This document shows positions 9,327 to 18,222 of a stretch of DNA of 64,000 nucleotides, one piece after another (the first letter of the stretch is position 1; every line of letters starts with the position of its first letter). The stretch lies in the NCBI GenBank assembly GCA_903839845.1, contig CAIMEA010000204.1:1-64000 (forward strand). Direction: 5' to 3'. The DNA comes from an uncultured Hyphomicrobiales bacterium (GTDB lineage: Bacteria > Pseudomonadota > Alphaproteobacteria > Rhizobiales > Xanthobacteraceae). The notes beneath the pieces are model-generated. The model was not told the origin of the DNA. It ran no database searches and saw only the letters and a program-made list of their open reading frames with translations. A program made the translations under genes and the position numbers.

Positions 9327-10052
9327 CTAGACGCCGACGCCGAACACCTGCGCTGCGAATTGCGGATAAAGCTCGGCCAATTGCGGGGCCACCGTTTCGC
9401 GCATCAGTCTGAGCGTTTCCGGCGAGGGTGACGGCGTCTCCGGCACCTGCGCCGGGCGATCGAAGTCGAAGCCGGTATGCTCGATGACCTCCTCGACCGT
9501 GTGGCCGGGATGCACGCTTTGCAGCGTGAAGCGGCCGTCGGTAAAGGAGAACAGGCAGCGGTTGGTAATCAGTGCGACCGGCCCGCCGGTGCGGAACACG
9601 TTCGGCTCGCTCGCCCCGGGCGCGCTGATGTAATCGACGCGCGGCACCAAAGTGCGGCGCGAATGCTCGGTACGAAACAGGATGACCTTCGGCACGACAT
9701 AATAAAGATAGGCCGAGCCGAATGAGCCGGGAAAGCGCACCTTCGGATGGGCGTGCTCGCCGATCTCGACAAGATTGATATTGCCGTGGCCGTCGATCTG
9801 CCCGCCGGACAGAAAGAACACGTCGATGCGGCCCTGGCCGGCGCAGTCGAACAGTTCGCGCGCGCCGTCGGTCCAGAATGTGTTCTTCGGCGAGCCGAGC
9901 AGCGACACGTAAGGCCGCCCATTGCCGCGCTCGCGCGCCAGCAGCGCCGCGGTTGCAGGTATCGGCGAGGCATTGCCGACGGCGACATGGCGCACATCGC
10001 CGATGAGTTGGGCGATCTGGTCGGCGAGCAGTTCCTCGGGGCGGAATTCCAC
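9327..10052 (-). CDS. CoA-transferase beta subunit (glutaconate CoA-transferase B/IpdB-like)
   Basis: LLGSPKNTFWTDGARELFDCAGQGRIDVFFLSGGQIDGHGNINLVEIGEHAHPKVRFPGSFGSAY; abuts the alpha subunit gene. Confidence 0.85.
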   Translation of the reverse strand: MEFRPEELLADQIAQLIGDVRHVAVGNASPIPATAALLARERGNGRPYVSLLGSPKNTFWTDGARELFDCAGQGRIDVFFLSGGQIDGHGNINLVEIGEHAHPKVRFPGSFGSAYLYYVVPKVILFRTEHSRRTLVPRVDYISAPGASEPNVFRTGGPVALITNRCLFSFTDGRFTLQSVHPGHTVEEVIEHTGFDFDRPAQVPETPSPSPETLRLMRETVAPQLAELYPQFAAQVFGVGV

Positions 10053-10877
10053 TTAAGCCGCCTGTTTCTCGTAGACATATTTGTCGAGATATTCGGCGAA
10101 GCCTTGTTCCGTCGCCGCCATCTTGGCGTATTCGGCCAGATGCGCGGCGTCGGCGGCGTAGTAATCCGGCAGCGGCAGCGGCCAGGCGCCGCGCTCGGTC
10201 AGCGCGATGCGGTCGACATAGAAGCCGGGCAGCGTGCCGGCAGCGAACGTCGGATTGTCGAGCAGATTGCCGGGATGAATGCGATCGACCGTGACCACGG
10301 TTTTTTCCGCCGCATGCGCCATGGTGGCCAGTTCGCGTTGTCGCCCGATCCAGATATTGCCGTAGACATCGGCCATCGCGGCGTGAAACAGCGCCACGTC
10401 CGGTTTGATCGCCGGCAGCAGCACGATCGGGTCGTTGTCGCCGAACGGACTATCGATCACCTTCCAGTCGTCGCGATATTTCAACACGTCGGAGCCGATC
10501 AGCCCGCGCAACGGCATGAACGGCACGCCCTTTTCCGATGCCTGCAGCGCGGCGTGCAGCGCCGGGCAGGTGGCGTCTTTCATCTTGATCGAGCCGGCCA
10601 GAATGGCGGCGGTGAAGCGCGGCGCGGGCCCATATTCGCCTAGTGAGACCGCGCTGGTTTCCAAGGTCTCGACGCAGCCGGCGCCGATCAACAGATCGGC
10701 TTGCAGGCTCGATGTCGGCAGCGCCACCAGGTGCAGCTGCCGGATGCCGCGCCTGATCAGCGCGCGCGTCGCGTCCATCGGCACGCCGGAGACTTCCCGC
10801 GGCACCACCAGCATGCAGCCGTCGGCGATAATTTCGAGCGCCTCGTCGAGCGATTTCGCGATGTGAGACATGCCCAT
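10053..10877 (-). CDS. CoA-transferase alpha subunit (IpdA-like)
   Basis: HLVALPTSSLQADLLIGAGCVETLETSAVSLGEYGPAPRF; KPDVALFHAAMADVYGNIWIG. Confidence 0.85.
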   Translation of the reverse strand: MGMSHIAKSLDEALEIIADGCMLVVPREVSGVPMDATRALIRRGIRQLHLVALPTSSLQADLLIGAGCVETLETSAVSLGEYGPAPRFTAAILAGSIKMKDATCPALHAALQASEKGVPFMPLRGLIGSDVLKYRDDWKVIDSPFGDNDPIVLLPAIKPDVALFHAAMADVYGNIWIGRQRELATMAHAAEKTVVTVDRIHPGNLLDNPTFAAGTLPGFYVDRIALTERGAWPLPLPDYYAADAAHLAEYAKMAATEQGFAEYLDKYVYEKQAA

Positions 10878-10982
10878 CCTCTTGCCGGCTTCCGCCCACC
10901 TTCAGTGGGCGGCCCGAACCGACAGTTAAGTGTATTCGCGCTTGCCAGGTCCACATAATTTTGCGACTTCGGGGGCATGGAA

Positions 10983-11888
10983 ATGACCCTGCAAGCCAAG
11001 CTCGCCGCCAAGCGTTTTGTCATCACCGCCGAAGTGACGCCGCCGGTCTCGTTCGACCGCGCCGAGCTTATCGCCAAGGCGCTCCCTCTCAAGGGCCTCG
11101 CCGATGCGGTCAATATCACCGACGGCGCCGGCGCGCGGCCGCATCTCGGCAGCGTCACGGCGGCGGCGTTCTTGGTGCAGGAGGGCATCGAGCCGATCCT
11201 GCAATTCACCTGCCGCGACCGCAACCGCATCGCACTGCAAAGCGACTTGATCGCGGCGGCGGCGAGCGGCATCCGCAATCTGCTGATCCTGCGCGGCGAC
11301 GATCCGTCGGCCGGCGACCAGCCGGACGCCAAGCCGGTGTTCGATCTCGACGCGCGGCAATTGCTCGAGACGGCGCGTAACCTGCGCGATAAAGGCGAAC
11401 TGCCGAGCGGCCGCAAGGTCACCGGCCGCGCCGAATTCTTGCTCGGCGGCGCCGATAGTCCGATCGATCCGCCGGCCGGCTGGGAGCCGAAGGGCCTCGC
11501 CGCCAAGATCGCCGCCGGTGCGCAGTTCGTGCAGACGCAGTTCTGCATGGATACGGACGTGGTGCGGCGCTATCTGGCGCGGCTTAACGAACACAACATC
11601 AAGGACCTTTCGATGATTGTCGGCATCGCTCCGTTGCGTTCGGCCAAGTCGGCGCTGTGGATGAAGGAAAAATTGTTCGGCACGATCATTCCCGATGTGC
11701 TGGTCGCGCGCATGGAAGCGGCCGCCGATCCGCTCGCGGAAGGCCGCGCCATCTGTGTCGAGACGATCAGCGCGCTCGCCGATATTCCCGGTGTCGCCGG
11801 CGTCCACATAATGGCGCCGAACAACGACGCGGCCGTGCCGGATGTTATTCGCGAAGCAAGGGCAAGCGTGAAGCGGCTAGGCAATTAA
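10983..11888 (+). CDS. Methylenetetrahydrofolate reductase family protein (MetF-like, about 300 aa)
   Basis: FVITAEVTPPVSFDRAEL, EPILQFTCRDRNRIALQSDLIAAAASGIRNLLILRGDDP; start at MTLQAK favoured by GGGGG spacing (ORF track starts at 10977). Confidence 0.87.
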   Translation: MTLQAKLAAKRFVITAEVTPPVSFDRAELIAKALPLKGLADAVNITDGAGARPHLGSVTAAAFLVQEGIEPILQFTCRDRNRIALQSDLIAAAASGIRNLLILRGDDPSAGDQPDAKPVFDLDARQLLETARNLRDKGELPSGRKVTGRAEFLLGGADSPIDPPAGWEPKGLAAKIAAGAQFVQTQFCMDTDVVRRYLARLNEHNIKDLSMIVGIAPLRSAKSALWMKEKLFGTIIPDVLVARMEAAADPLAEGRAICVETISALADIPGVAGVHIMAPNNDAAVPDVIREARASVKRLGN

Positions 11889-11897
11889 CCAGAGATT

Positions 11898-11985
11898 GTC
11901 ATGGCCGGGCCTGTCCCGGCCATCCCGTTTAGGCGGGCACAATGCGTCCCTAAGCGGGATCACCGGGACAAGCCCGGTGATGACA
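11898..11985. repeat. Large palindromic element between convergent genes
   Basis: TTGTCAT..CCGGGC..TGTCCCGG..ATCCCG arm and its near-reverse complement; each arm is also self-complementary. Confidence 0.8.
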
Positions 11986-11986
11986 A

Positions 11987-12991
11987 TCAATTGAGCGCCG
12001 CCACCGCCTTAAACAACCCGCGCACCGCCTTCTCGTTCACGCCGCGCGTGATGAACACAACGCGGCTTTGCCGGTTGTCGTCCGGCCAGTCGCGCAATTC
12101 GACCGGCGGATGCGCCAGGTGCTGCACGAACTGCACGACGACCGGCCCTGTGCAGCCGTCGACGGCGAGGAAGCCCTTCACGCGCAAGAGATCGCCACCG
12201 CGCATCGCCATCAACGTGTCCATCGCGCGCAGCCACACGGTCCAGAGTATCGGCGCGTCGAAGGTCAACACGAAACTCGCTATGCCGTCGCTGTGTTCGG
12301 CTTCGGCGACGAAGGGATTGCGCTGGCCGTCGCCCGGCTCGGTCAAGCTTTTCGGATCGACCGCGCCATTGACCGCTTCGATGATCTCCGCGCTCGTATT
12401 GAGCGCACGCAGCCGCGCCCGCAAGGGTTCGGCGTCTGCGATGTCGGATTTGCTGACGATGATGCGGTCGGCCAGGATGGCCTGCTTGCGTGCTTCCGAC
12501 GACCACTCCAGCGTTTTGAGGCCGGTCGCGGCGTCGGCCACCGTGAGCACCAGTTCGAGATAGAAGGCGTCGCCGAGCGCACGGTCGGTCGAAAACGTCT
12601 GCAGAATCGGCGACGGATCGGCCAGCCCCGACGTCTCGATGACGACGCGCTTGAAATCCGGCAGTTCGCCGCGTTCACGTTCGACCAGCAGGCCGCGCAA
12701 TGTTTCCTGCAAATCGGTGCGGGCGATGCAGCACAGGCAGCCATTGCCGATCAGCAGGGTCTCGTCGGCGCTGCCGCGCACCAGTGCGTCGTCGATTCCG
12801 GTTTCGCCGAATTCATTGATGACGACGGCAGTGCCGGCGCCCTCCGGCGATTCCAAAAAGCGTTTCAGCAGCGTGGTTTTTCCCGCACCAAGAAAGCCGG
12901 TCAGCACGGTCACCGGCACCTTGGCGCCGCGCGCGCGCTTCAGGCGGCGGCCGAAGGGGCCGGCGGTGGGGGAAGGGAAGGGCGAGTTCAT
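11987..12991 (-). CDS. G3E-family GTP-binding protein (CobW/YjiA-like metallochaperone)
   Basis: TVLTGFLGAGKTTLLKRFLES P-loop, GCLCC metal motif, SKSDIAD; start at MNSPFPSP preferred. Confidence 0.9.
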   Translation of the reverse strand: MNSPFPSPTAGPFGRRLKRARGAKVPVTVLTGFLGAGKTTLLKRFLESPEGAGTAVVINEFGETGIDDALVRGSADETLLIGNGCLCCIARTDLQETLRGLLVERERGELPDFKRVVIETSGLADPSPILQTFSTDRALGDAFYLELVLTVADAATGLKTLEWSSEARKQAILADRIIVSKSDIADAEPLRARLRALNTSAEIIEAVNGAVDPKSLTEPGDGQRNPFVAEAEHSDGIASFVLTFDAPILWTVWLRAMDTLMAMRGGDLLRVKGFLAVDGCTGPVVVQFVQHLAHPPVELRDWPDDNRQSRVVFITRGVNEKAVRGLFKAVAALN

Positions 12992-13027
12992 ATTGGGATT
13001 ATAGCAGCATCCACAAACTCCGCTCAT

Positions 13028-13094
13028 TCCCGCGAAAGCGGGAATCCAGTTCTTTGACTCAAGGGCTGGACCCCCGCTTTCGCGGGGGTGAGCG
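13028..13094. repeat. Double-hairpin palindromic intergenic element
   Basis: TTCCCGCgaaaGCGGGAA and CCCCCGCtttcGCGGGGG separated by CCAG...CTGG. Confidence 0.75.
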
Positions 13095-13117
13095 ATGTTC
13101 GATGCGCCGCCAATAAA

Positions 13118-14359
13118 TTAGAAATCACACTCCAGAATATACAGCCCACCCGAAAACCGATCGACCGTATAAACGATCTGGTTCTCGTCGACATAGACGT
13201 CGTTGAGCTGGATCGAGCCGATCTTGGAGCCATTCGGCGCCGGCGGCACGAAGGCGGCGATTTCCTTCGGCTGATAGGCATTGGAAATGTCGTAGGCGCG
13301 CAGGCCGCCATTAAAGAAGGTGCCGAACACGATCTGGTCGGACTGAAACGAACTCGGCACCGGCACATTCTCGTGAATATTGTGCGCGCCGAATCGGCCG
13401 CCGCGATCCTTGTAGGCATCGACCGGCGGCAGCGGGCAGGTCGAGATCGCCACCAGATGCTGCTCGTCGCGCGCATCCAGCATCCAGATCAGCTTCGGCC
13501 AGTCGAGCGCATTGTCCTCGGTCGATTCGTCGGTGACCAGCATCAGGTTGCGGTCGAACAACGGCACCGCGGTGTGCATGAAACCGGTGTAAGGCGGCGA
13601 GTTGGTCCAGTGCGAGATCACCTTCGGGTTGGCCTTGTCCTTGATGTCCATCACGAACATGCCGCCGTCGATGTAGCAAAGATAAAGCCGGTCCGGTCGC
13701 TGCGGGTAGACATTGGTGTTGTGCGCGCGATACCCCTTGTCGAGCGGATGGCGCGGCGGCGGCGCGATGTTGTCGGTCGCCGAAGTGCCCGGCATCCACC
13801 AGCGGCCGACTTCCTTCGGCTTCGACGGATCGCGCACGTCGATGCAGCGATAGAACTGGTCGTCGTTCGGATGGCTCGGATTGAAGTCCGGAGCGCCGGC
13901 AGCCATGTGGACATATTCGCCGTCGCAGAACCACAATTGATGCACGCCGCGCGAATGCGGTCCCGAGCAGTCGAAGAACGAGATCGAGCGCGGCTCTTCC
14001 GGCACCGACACGTCGAACAGCTCAAGGCCGGCGGGCTTCATGCCGGTCTTCTGCGTCTGGTAGGCGACCGCGAGAATGTCGCCGGACAGATCGAGCGAGT
14101 TCGAGCGCATCTGCATGTTCGGCAGTTCGGTCTGCACGATCACTTTCGGATTGCGCGGATCGGAGACGTCGACGCCGGTAAAATTCTTCGGCGCGCTTTC
14201 ATGCGCCAGCCAGGCGATGCGGCGGCCATCCTTGGCCAGCTGGATAGCGATGCCTTCGCCCATGCCGCCGAAGCCGCCGAGATTGTTTTGCGACAGCAGG
14301 TTGAAATTCCAGCTGACCGGCTCGAGCTTCTGATTGAGCGGATTGTTGGCAGCAGACAT
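13118..14359 (-). CDS. LVIVD-repeat beta-propeller-like protein of unknown function
   Basis: Repeated GVDVSDPRNPKVI / LFDVSVPEEPRSI / CIDVRDPSKPKEV / DIKDKANPKVIS / YDISNAYQPKEIA. Confidence 0.8.
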   Translation of the reverse strand: MSAANNPLNQKLEPVSWNFNLLSQNNLGGFGGMGEGIAIQLAKDGRRIAWLAHESAPKNFTGVDVSDPRNPKVIVQTELPNMQMRSNSLDLSGDILAVAYQTQKTGMKPAGLELFDVSVPEEPRSISFFDCSGPHSRGVHQLWFCDGEYVHMAAGAPDFNPSHPNDDQFYRCIDVRDPSKPKEVGRWWMPGTSATDNIAPPPRHPLDKGYRAHNTNVYPQRPDRLYLCYIDGGMFVMDIKDKANPKVISHWTNSPPYTGFMHTAVPLFDRNLMLVTDESTEDNALDWPKLIWMLDARDEQHLVAISTCPLPPVDAYKDRGGRFGAHNIHENVPVPSSFQSDQIVFGTFFNGGLRAYDISNAYQPKEIAAFVPPAPNGSKIGSIQLNDVYVDENQIVYTVDRFSGGLYILECDF

Positions 14360-14389
14360 TGACGTCTCCGTGGATCGCGATTGCGGTAA

Positions 14390-14420
14390 AGAAAAAGCCG
14401 GCGCCAATGCGCCGGCTTGA
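14390..14420 (-). terminator. Terminator downstream of ABC-transporter operon
   Basis: GCCGGCGC-caat-GCGCCGGC followed (minus strand) by TTTTTCTTT. Confidence 0.75.
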
Positions 14421-14458
14421 GGTTTAGACCATTATAGGTGCCGCCGTCACCGGGGGTG

Positions 14459-15466
14459 TCAGGCGCTCGCTTGCTTGAAGAAGTCGCCGCGCAGCACGGT
14501 CTTCCAGTCCGGAATCGCCTTGATCTTCTTTTCACCCAGCAAAATCTCGGCCTGGGTCTGCATATAAGGGCCGAAATCGGCCGGCGAGCCTGGATTGACC
14601 TCGACGCGGGCCAAAGCCTTGGTGAAGGTTGCCTTCGACATCGTGTAGCCCTTGGAGGCGTAGTAGGCGAAGATCAGGTCGGCGACCTTGTCGGGGCTGT
14701 TCTTGAAATCCTTCGACACGTCGATCCAGGCTTTCAGATAGGCGACGATCGTTTCCGGATTTTTCTCGGCGAAGTCCGGCGTCGCCGCCATGAACACCGG
14801 CATCTTGTCGAAATCGTAGAACTCCGCGATCGTATTGGCGTAGCCGTCGTCCTCGGCGATCTGGTTATAGGGTTCGACCGTGACCATGGCATCGACGGTC
14901 TTGGCGGCGAGCGCCGCGGCCTGGTCGTCGGTGTTCATGCGCACTTCTTGCCAGTCGGACTTTTTCAGGCCCGCCTTGGTGGCGATCTGGTCGGAGAAGA
15001 TATTGCCCGTTGACGAGCCAGTCTGGTTGGCGACCTTCAGGCCTTTGAGTTGTTCGACCTTGGTCAGGCCTAGTTCCTTGCGCGCCATGACGCGCGCCGT
15101 CTTGCCGACATTCTCGATATAGGCGATGGCAATCAGCCCGCCTTTGTCATGGCCAAGACACAGCGACGGCCCGGCATAGGTGCCGAGATCGACCTGGCGC
15201 GCCACCTGCTGCTGCATGGTGAGATTGCCGGACGGCACGGCGAATTCCTCGAACTTGACGCCGTGCTTTTCCAGAAGTCCCGAGCGCAGCAGATAATAAG
15301 TCGGCATGCCCCACATATTGGTCTGATAGCCCTGCCGTACGGTGGCGAGCGGCGCCGCGCCGGCCGGCCGCATGCCCAGTCCCGCGACGAGAGCGCCGGC
15401 GCCGGCCATCGCCAAAGTGTGCCGCCGGGTTAGTCCCGAGTTGTTGCCCTTGCTTGACGTGGTCAT
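14459..15466 (-). CDS. ABC transporter substrate-binding protein (NitT/TauT/SsuA type)
   Basis: Twin-arginine-like signal (RRHTLAMAGAGALVAG), NMT1/SsuA-like fold sequence, operonic with ATPase and permeases. Confidence 0.88.
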   Translation of the reverse strand: MTTSSKGNNSGLTRRHTLAMAGAGALVAGLGMRPAGAAPLATVRQGYQTNMWGMPTYYLLRSGLLEKHGVKFEEFAVPSGNLTMQQQVARQVDLGTYAGPSLCLGHDKGGLIAIAYIENVGKTARVMARKELGLTKVEQLKGLKVANQTGSSTGNIFSDQIATKAGLKKSDWQEVRMNTDDQAAALAAKTVDAMVTVEPYNQIAEDDGYANTIAEFYDFDKMPVFMAATPDFAEKNPETIVAYLKAWIDVSKDFKNSPDKVADLIFAYYASKGYTMSKATFTKALARVEVNPGSPADFGPYMQTQAEILLGEKKIKAIPDWKTVLRGDFFKQASA

Positions 15467-15502
15467 CGCAGATCCTCCCTGTTGTTCGTTCGATCGCGCT
15501 TC

Positions 15503-16276
15503 TTAATGTCCGACACCGTTGCCGCTCACTTTGTGGCCGAGGTGCCGCATCAGTTGCTTCTGGCATTCGAGGAATTCGACGCTGAGCGGATCGCGCGGCC
15601 GCGGCAGGTCGATCCGGATATCGGCCTGCACGGTGCCCGGATGCGCCGACATGACGATGACGCGGTCGGCGAGATAGACCGCCTCGGCGACATTATGCGT
15701 GACATAGATGACGGTCTTGCGGGTGGCGCGCCAGACATCGGCGAGCAGCGATTGCATGTCGTCGCGCGTCATCGCGTCGAGTGCTGCGAACGGCTCGTCC
15801 ATCAGCAGCACCGACGGGTCATAGGCGAGCGCGCGCGCGATGGCGACGCGCTGCTGCATGCCGCCGGACAAATGATGCGGAAACGAATCGACGAACTTCT
15901 CCAGCTTGACCAGCCGCAATTGCTCGCGGGCGATTCTGTCGCGTTCGGGCTTGGGGATGCCCTTCATCTCCAGCCCGAACGAGACATTGCCGAGCGCGGT
16001 GCGCCACGGAAACAACTGCGCGAAATCCTGGAACACGACGCCGCGATCCATGCCGTGGCCCTTCACGGTCTTGCCGTCGATGCGGATTTCGCCGGCCGCC
16101 GGCGGCAGGAATCCGGCAATGACATTGAGCAATGTCGACTTGCCGCAGCCGGACGGCCCAACAATGCAGACGAATTCGGACGCGCCGATGTCGAACGAGA
16201 CATCCTTGACGCCGGTGACCTTGCCGGCCGGGGTGTCGTATTCGAGCGTCACATTGTCGATCGCGATCGGAACCAT
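15503..16276 (-). CDS. ABC transporter ATP-binding protein (NitT/TauT/SsuB type)
   Basis: GPSGCGKSTLL Walker A, LSGGMQQRVAIARAL, LLMDEPF Walker B. Confidence 0.96.
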   Translation of the reverse strand: MVPIAIDNVTLEYDTPAGKVTGVKDVSFDIGASEFVCIVGPSGCGKSTLLNVIAGFLPPAAGEIRIDGKTVKGHGMDRGVVFQDFAQLFPWRTALGNVSFGLEMKGIPKPERDRIAREQLRLVKLEKFVDSFPHHLSGGMQQRVAIARALAYDPSVLLMDEPFAALDAMTRDDMQSLLADVWRATRKTVIYVTHNVAEAVYLADRVIVMSAHPGTVQADIRIDLPRPRDPLSVEFLECQKQLMRHLGHKVSGNGVGH

Positions 16277-16302
16277 AGATCTCGCCTTCTTGTCTTTAGC
16301 CT

Positions 16303-17154
16303 TTAGCCTTTAGCCACGCGCGACATGCCCCAGCGCTGGATCGTCGCTTTCTCGAGCGAGCCGAACACCATCTTCTCGAACACAAAGCCGATGCCGCCGA
16401 TCACCACCAAGGCTGCCAGCATGACGTCGGTGTTGAGGAATTCCTTGGCGTCGAAAATGACCCAACCGAGTCCCCAGTCGGAAGCCGCGATCATCTCGGC
16501 GCCGACCACGGCGATCCAGGCGCGCAGGAAGGACTGGCGCAGGCCGGTAATGATGAAGGGCGAGGCGCCTGGAATGATGACTTTCCAGAACAGCGCGCTC
16601 TCGTCGGCGCCCATCGCGCCCGCCGCGCGCAGCCACAACGGATTGACCGAGCGCACGCCCGACCATGTGTTGAACATCATCGGGAACGTCGCGGCGTAGA
16701 ACACGATCAGGATCGTCGTCAGGTTGCCGATGCCGAACCACAGCATGAACAAGGGCACCAGCGCGAAGGACGGGATCGGCATCAAGGCCGAGACCAGCGG
16801 CAGGAAAAAGCCTTCGACCGCGGCAAAGCGCGCCATCAATATGCCGAGCGGCAGGCCAACGAGAACCGCCAGCAGGAAGCCGAACATCACGCGATACAAA
16901 GTATAGACCGAATGCTCGAGCATGGTGCCGTCGGCCAGCATGGTCACCAACGTCTGCGCGACCAGCGACAATTTCGGCATCAAGGCCGGCGCGAAAGTGC
17001 CGCTGCGCGCGACCGCCTCGTAGCAGCAGGCGGCGACGATCAGCACGATCGCCGCGCGCCACAGCGAACGCCGGCTCTTGTGCCGTTCGGTCATCGCCGT
17101 GCCGCTTGCCGCCGCGCCTGTTGTCGCTTCGCTGTTGATGGTCGTTTCGGTCAT
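16303..17154 (-). CDS. ABC transporter permease (NitT/TauT type)
   Basis: BPD_transp_1-like EAA region AAGAMGADESALFWKVIIPGASPFIITGLRQSFLRAW; start MTETTIN overlaps previous stop (ATGA). Confidence 0.92.
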   Translation of the reverse strand: MTETTINSEATTGAAASGTAMTERHKSRRSLWRAAIVLIVAACCYEAVARSGTFAPALMPKLSLVAQTLVTMLADGTMLEHSVYTLYRVMFGFLLAVLVGLPLGILMARFAAVEGFFLPLVSALMPIPSFALVPLFMLWFGIGNLTTILIVFYAATFPMMFNTWSGVRSVNPLWLRAAGAMGADESALFWKVIIPGASPFIITGLRQSFLRAWIAVVGAEMIAASDWGLGWVIFDAKEFLNTDVMLAALVVIGGIGFVFEKMVFGSLEKATIQRWGMSRVAKG

Positions 17155-17984
17155 GCCGCCACCATGCCCCAGCGCACCACGGTGTAGTTTTCGATTTTCT
17201 GGAAGACCAGTTTTTCCAGAAGCAGACCGATCAGCGCGATGACGACGATGCCGGCGAGCATGGCATCGGTGTTGAGGAATTTGCGGGCGCCGAAAATCAG
17301 CCAGCCGAGGCCCCATGGCACGGCGGCGAGCATTTCGACCGCGACCAACACGCGCCAGGCTTGCGCCAGGCCGAGCCGTAATCCGGTGAGAATGTAAGGC
17401 AGCGCGCCCGGCAGGATCACATGCGTGAACATGCGGCGGTCGTCGGCGCCCATCGAATGCGCCGAGCGCACCCAGATTTCCTTCACCGCCTTGACGCCGG
17501 TCCAGCTGTTGAAGATCACCGGAAACGCCGAAACGAATCCGACCAGAAGGATCGAGGAGAAACTGCCGAGCCCGAACCACAACAGAAACAGCGGCGTATA
17601 AGCGAGACCGGGAATCGGCGCGCAGATCGACACCAGCGGCAGGAAAATATCTTCCGCCAGCCGCGAGCGGCCCATCAATATGCCGATGGTGACGCCGAAC
17701 ACGCCGGCCAGCGCGAAGCCCGACAACAGCCGGATCAATGTCTCGATGGCGTGATGCGGCAGAATGCCGTTGGCGGTGAGCGTGAAGAAGGTTTTCGCCA
17801 CCGCCTCGATCGTCGGAAACAGGCGCGCCGGAAATATGCCGGAGATGGCGACGATCTCCCACAGCACGGCGACGACGATGAACGGAAAAATATTGCGCCA
17901 GATGCCGCGCAAGCGATGCGCGGCGCGGCCCGGCGCATGGCCGGGCGCCTCGCGAGCGGATAAGGTGGTGGCCGCGTCCTGCAT
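17151..17984 (-). CDS. ABC transporter permease (NitT/TauT type), second permease
   Basis: AHSMGADDRRMFTHVILPGALPYILTGLRLGLAQAWRVLVAVEML; start at MQDAATT with GGAGGAG upstream. Confidence 0.9.
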   Translation of the reverse strand: MQDAATTLSAREAPGHAPGRAAHRLRGIWRNIFPFIVVAVLWEIVAISGIFPARLFPTIEAVAKTFFTLTANGILPHHAIETLIRLLSGFALAGVFGVTIGILMGRSRLAEDIFLPLVSICAPIPGLAYTPLFLLWFGLGSFSSILLVGFVSAFPVIFNSWTGVKAVKEIWVRSAHSMGADDRRMFTHVILPGALPYILTGLRLGLAQAWRVLVAVEMLAAVPWGLGWLIFGARKFLNTDAMLAGIVVIALIGLLLEKLVFQKIENYTVVRWGMVAA

Positions 17985-18222
17985 CTGTGCTGGTACTCCT
18001 CCCACGCTTTCTTCGACTGGCCTCGTTGAGTGGGCCATTGCGCCGGCCATTTCGACCAGCCGCAAGAGGATAATGCTTTTTGATCGGGCACTACAAGCAT
18101 CTCGGCCCCGCCGGGAAACCCTCTGGCGATTTTGTGGCGGAACGGCTAAAGCGCCAGCCAAGATCATGATGGGCGCCGCTGTGTGAGGCGCGCGCTTCAA
18201 GCAAGAACGGGAGAGTTTCGTG

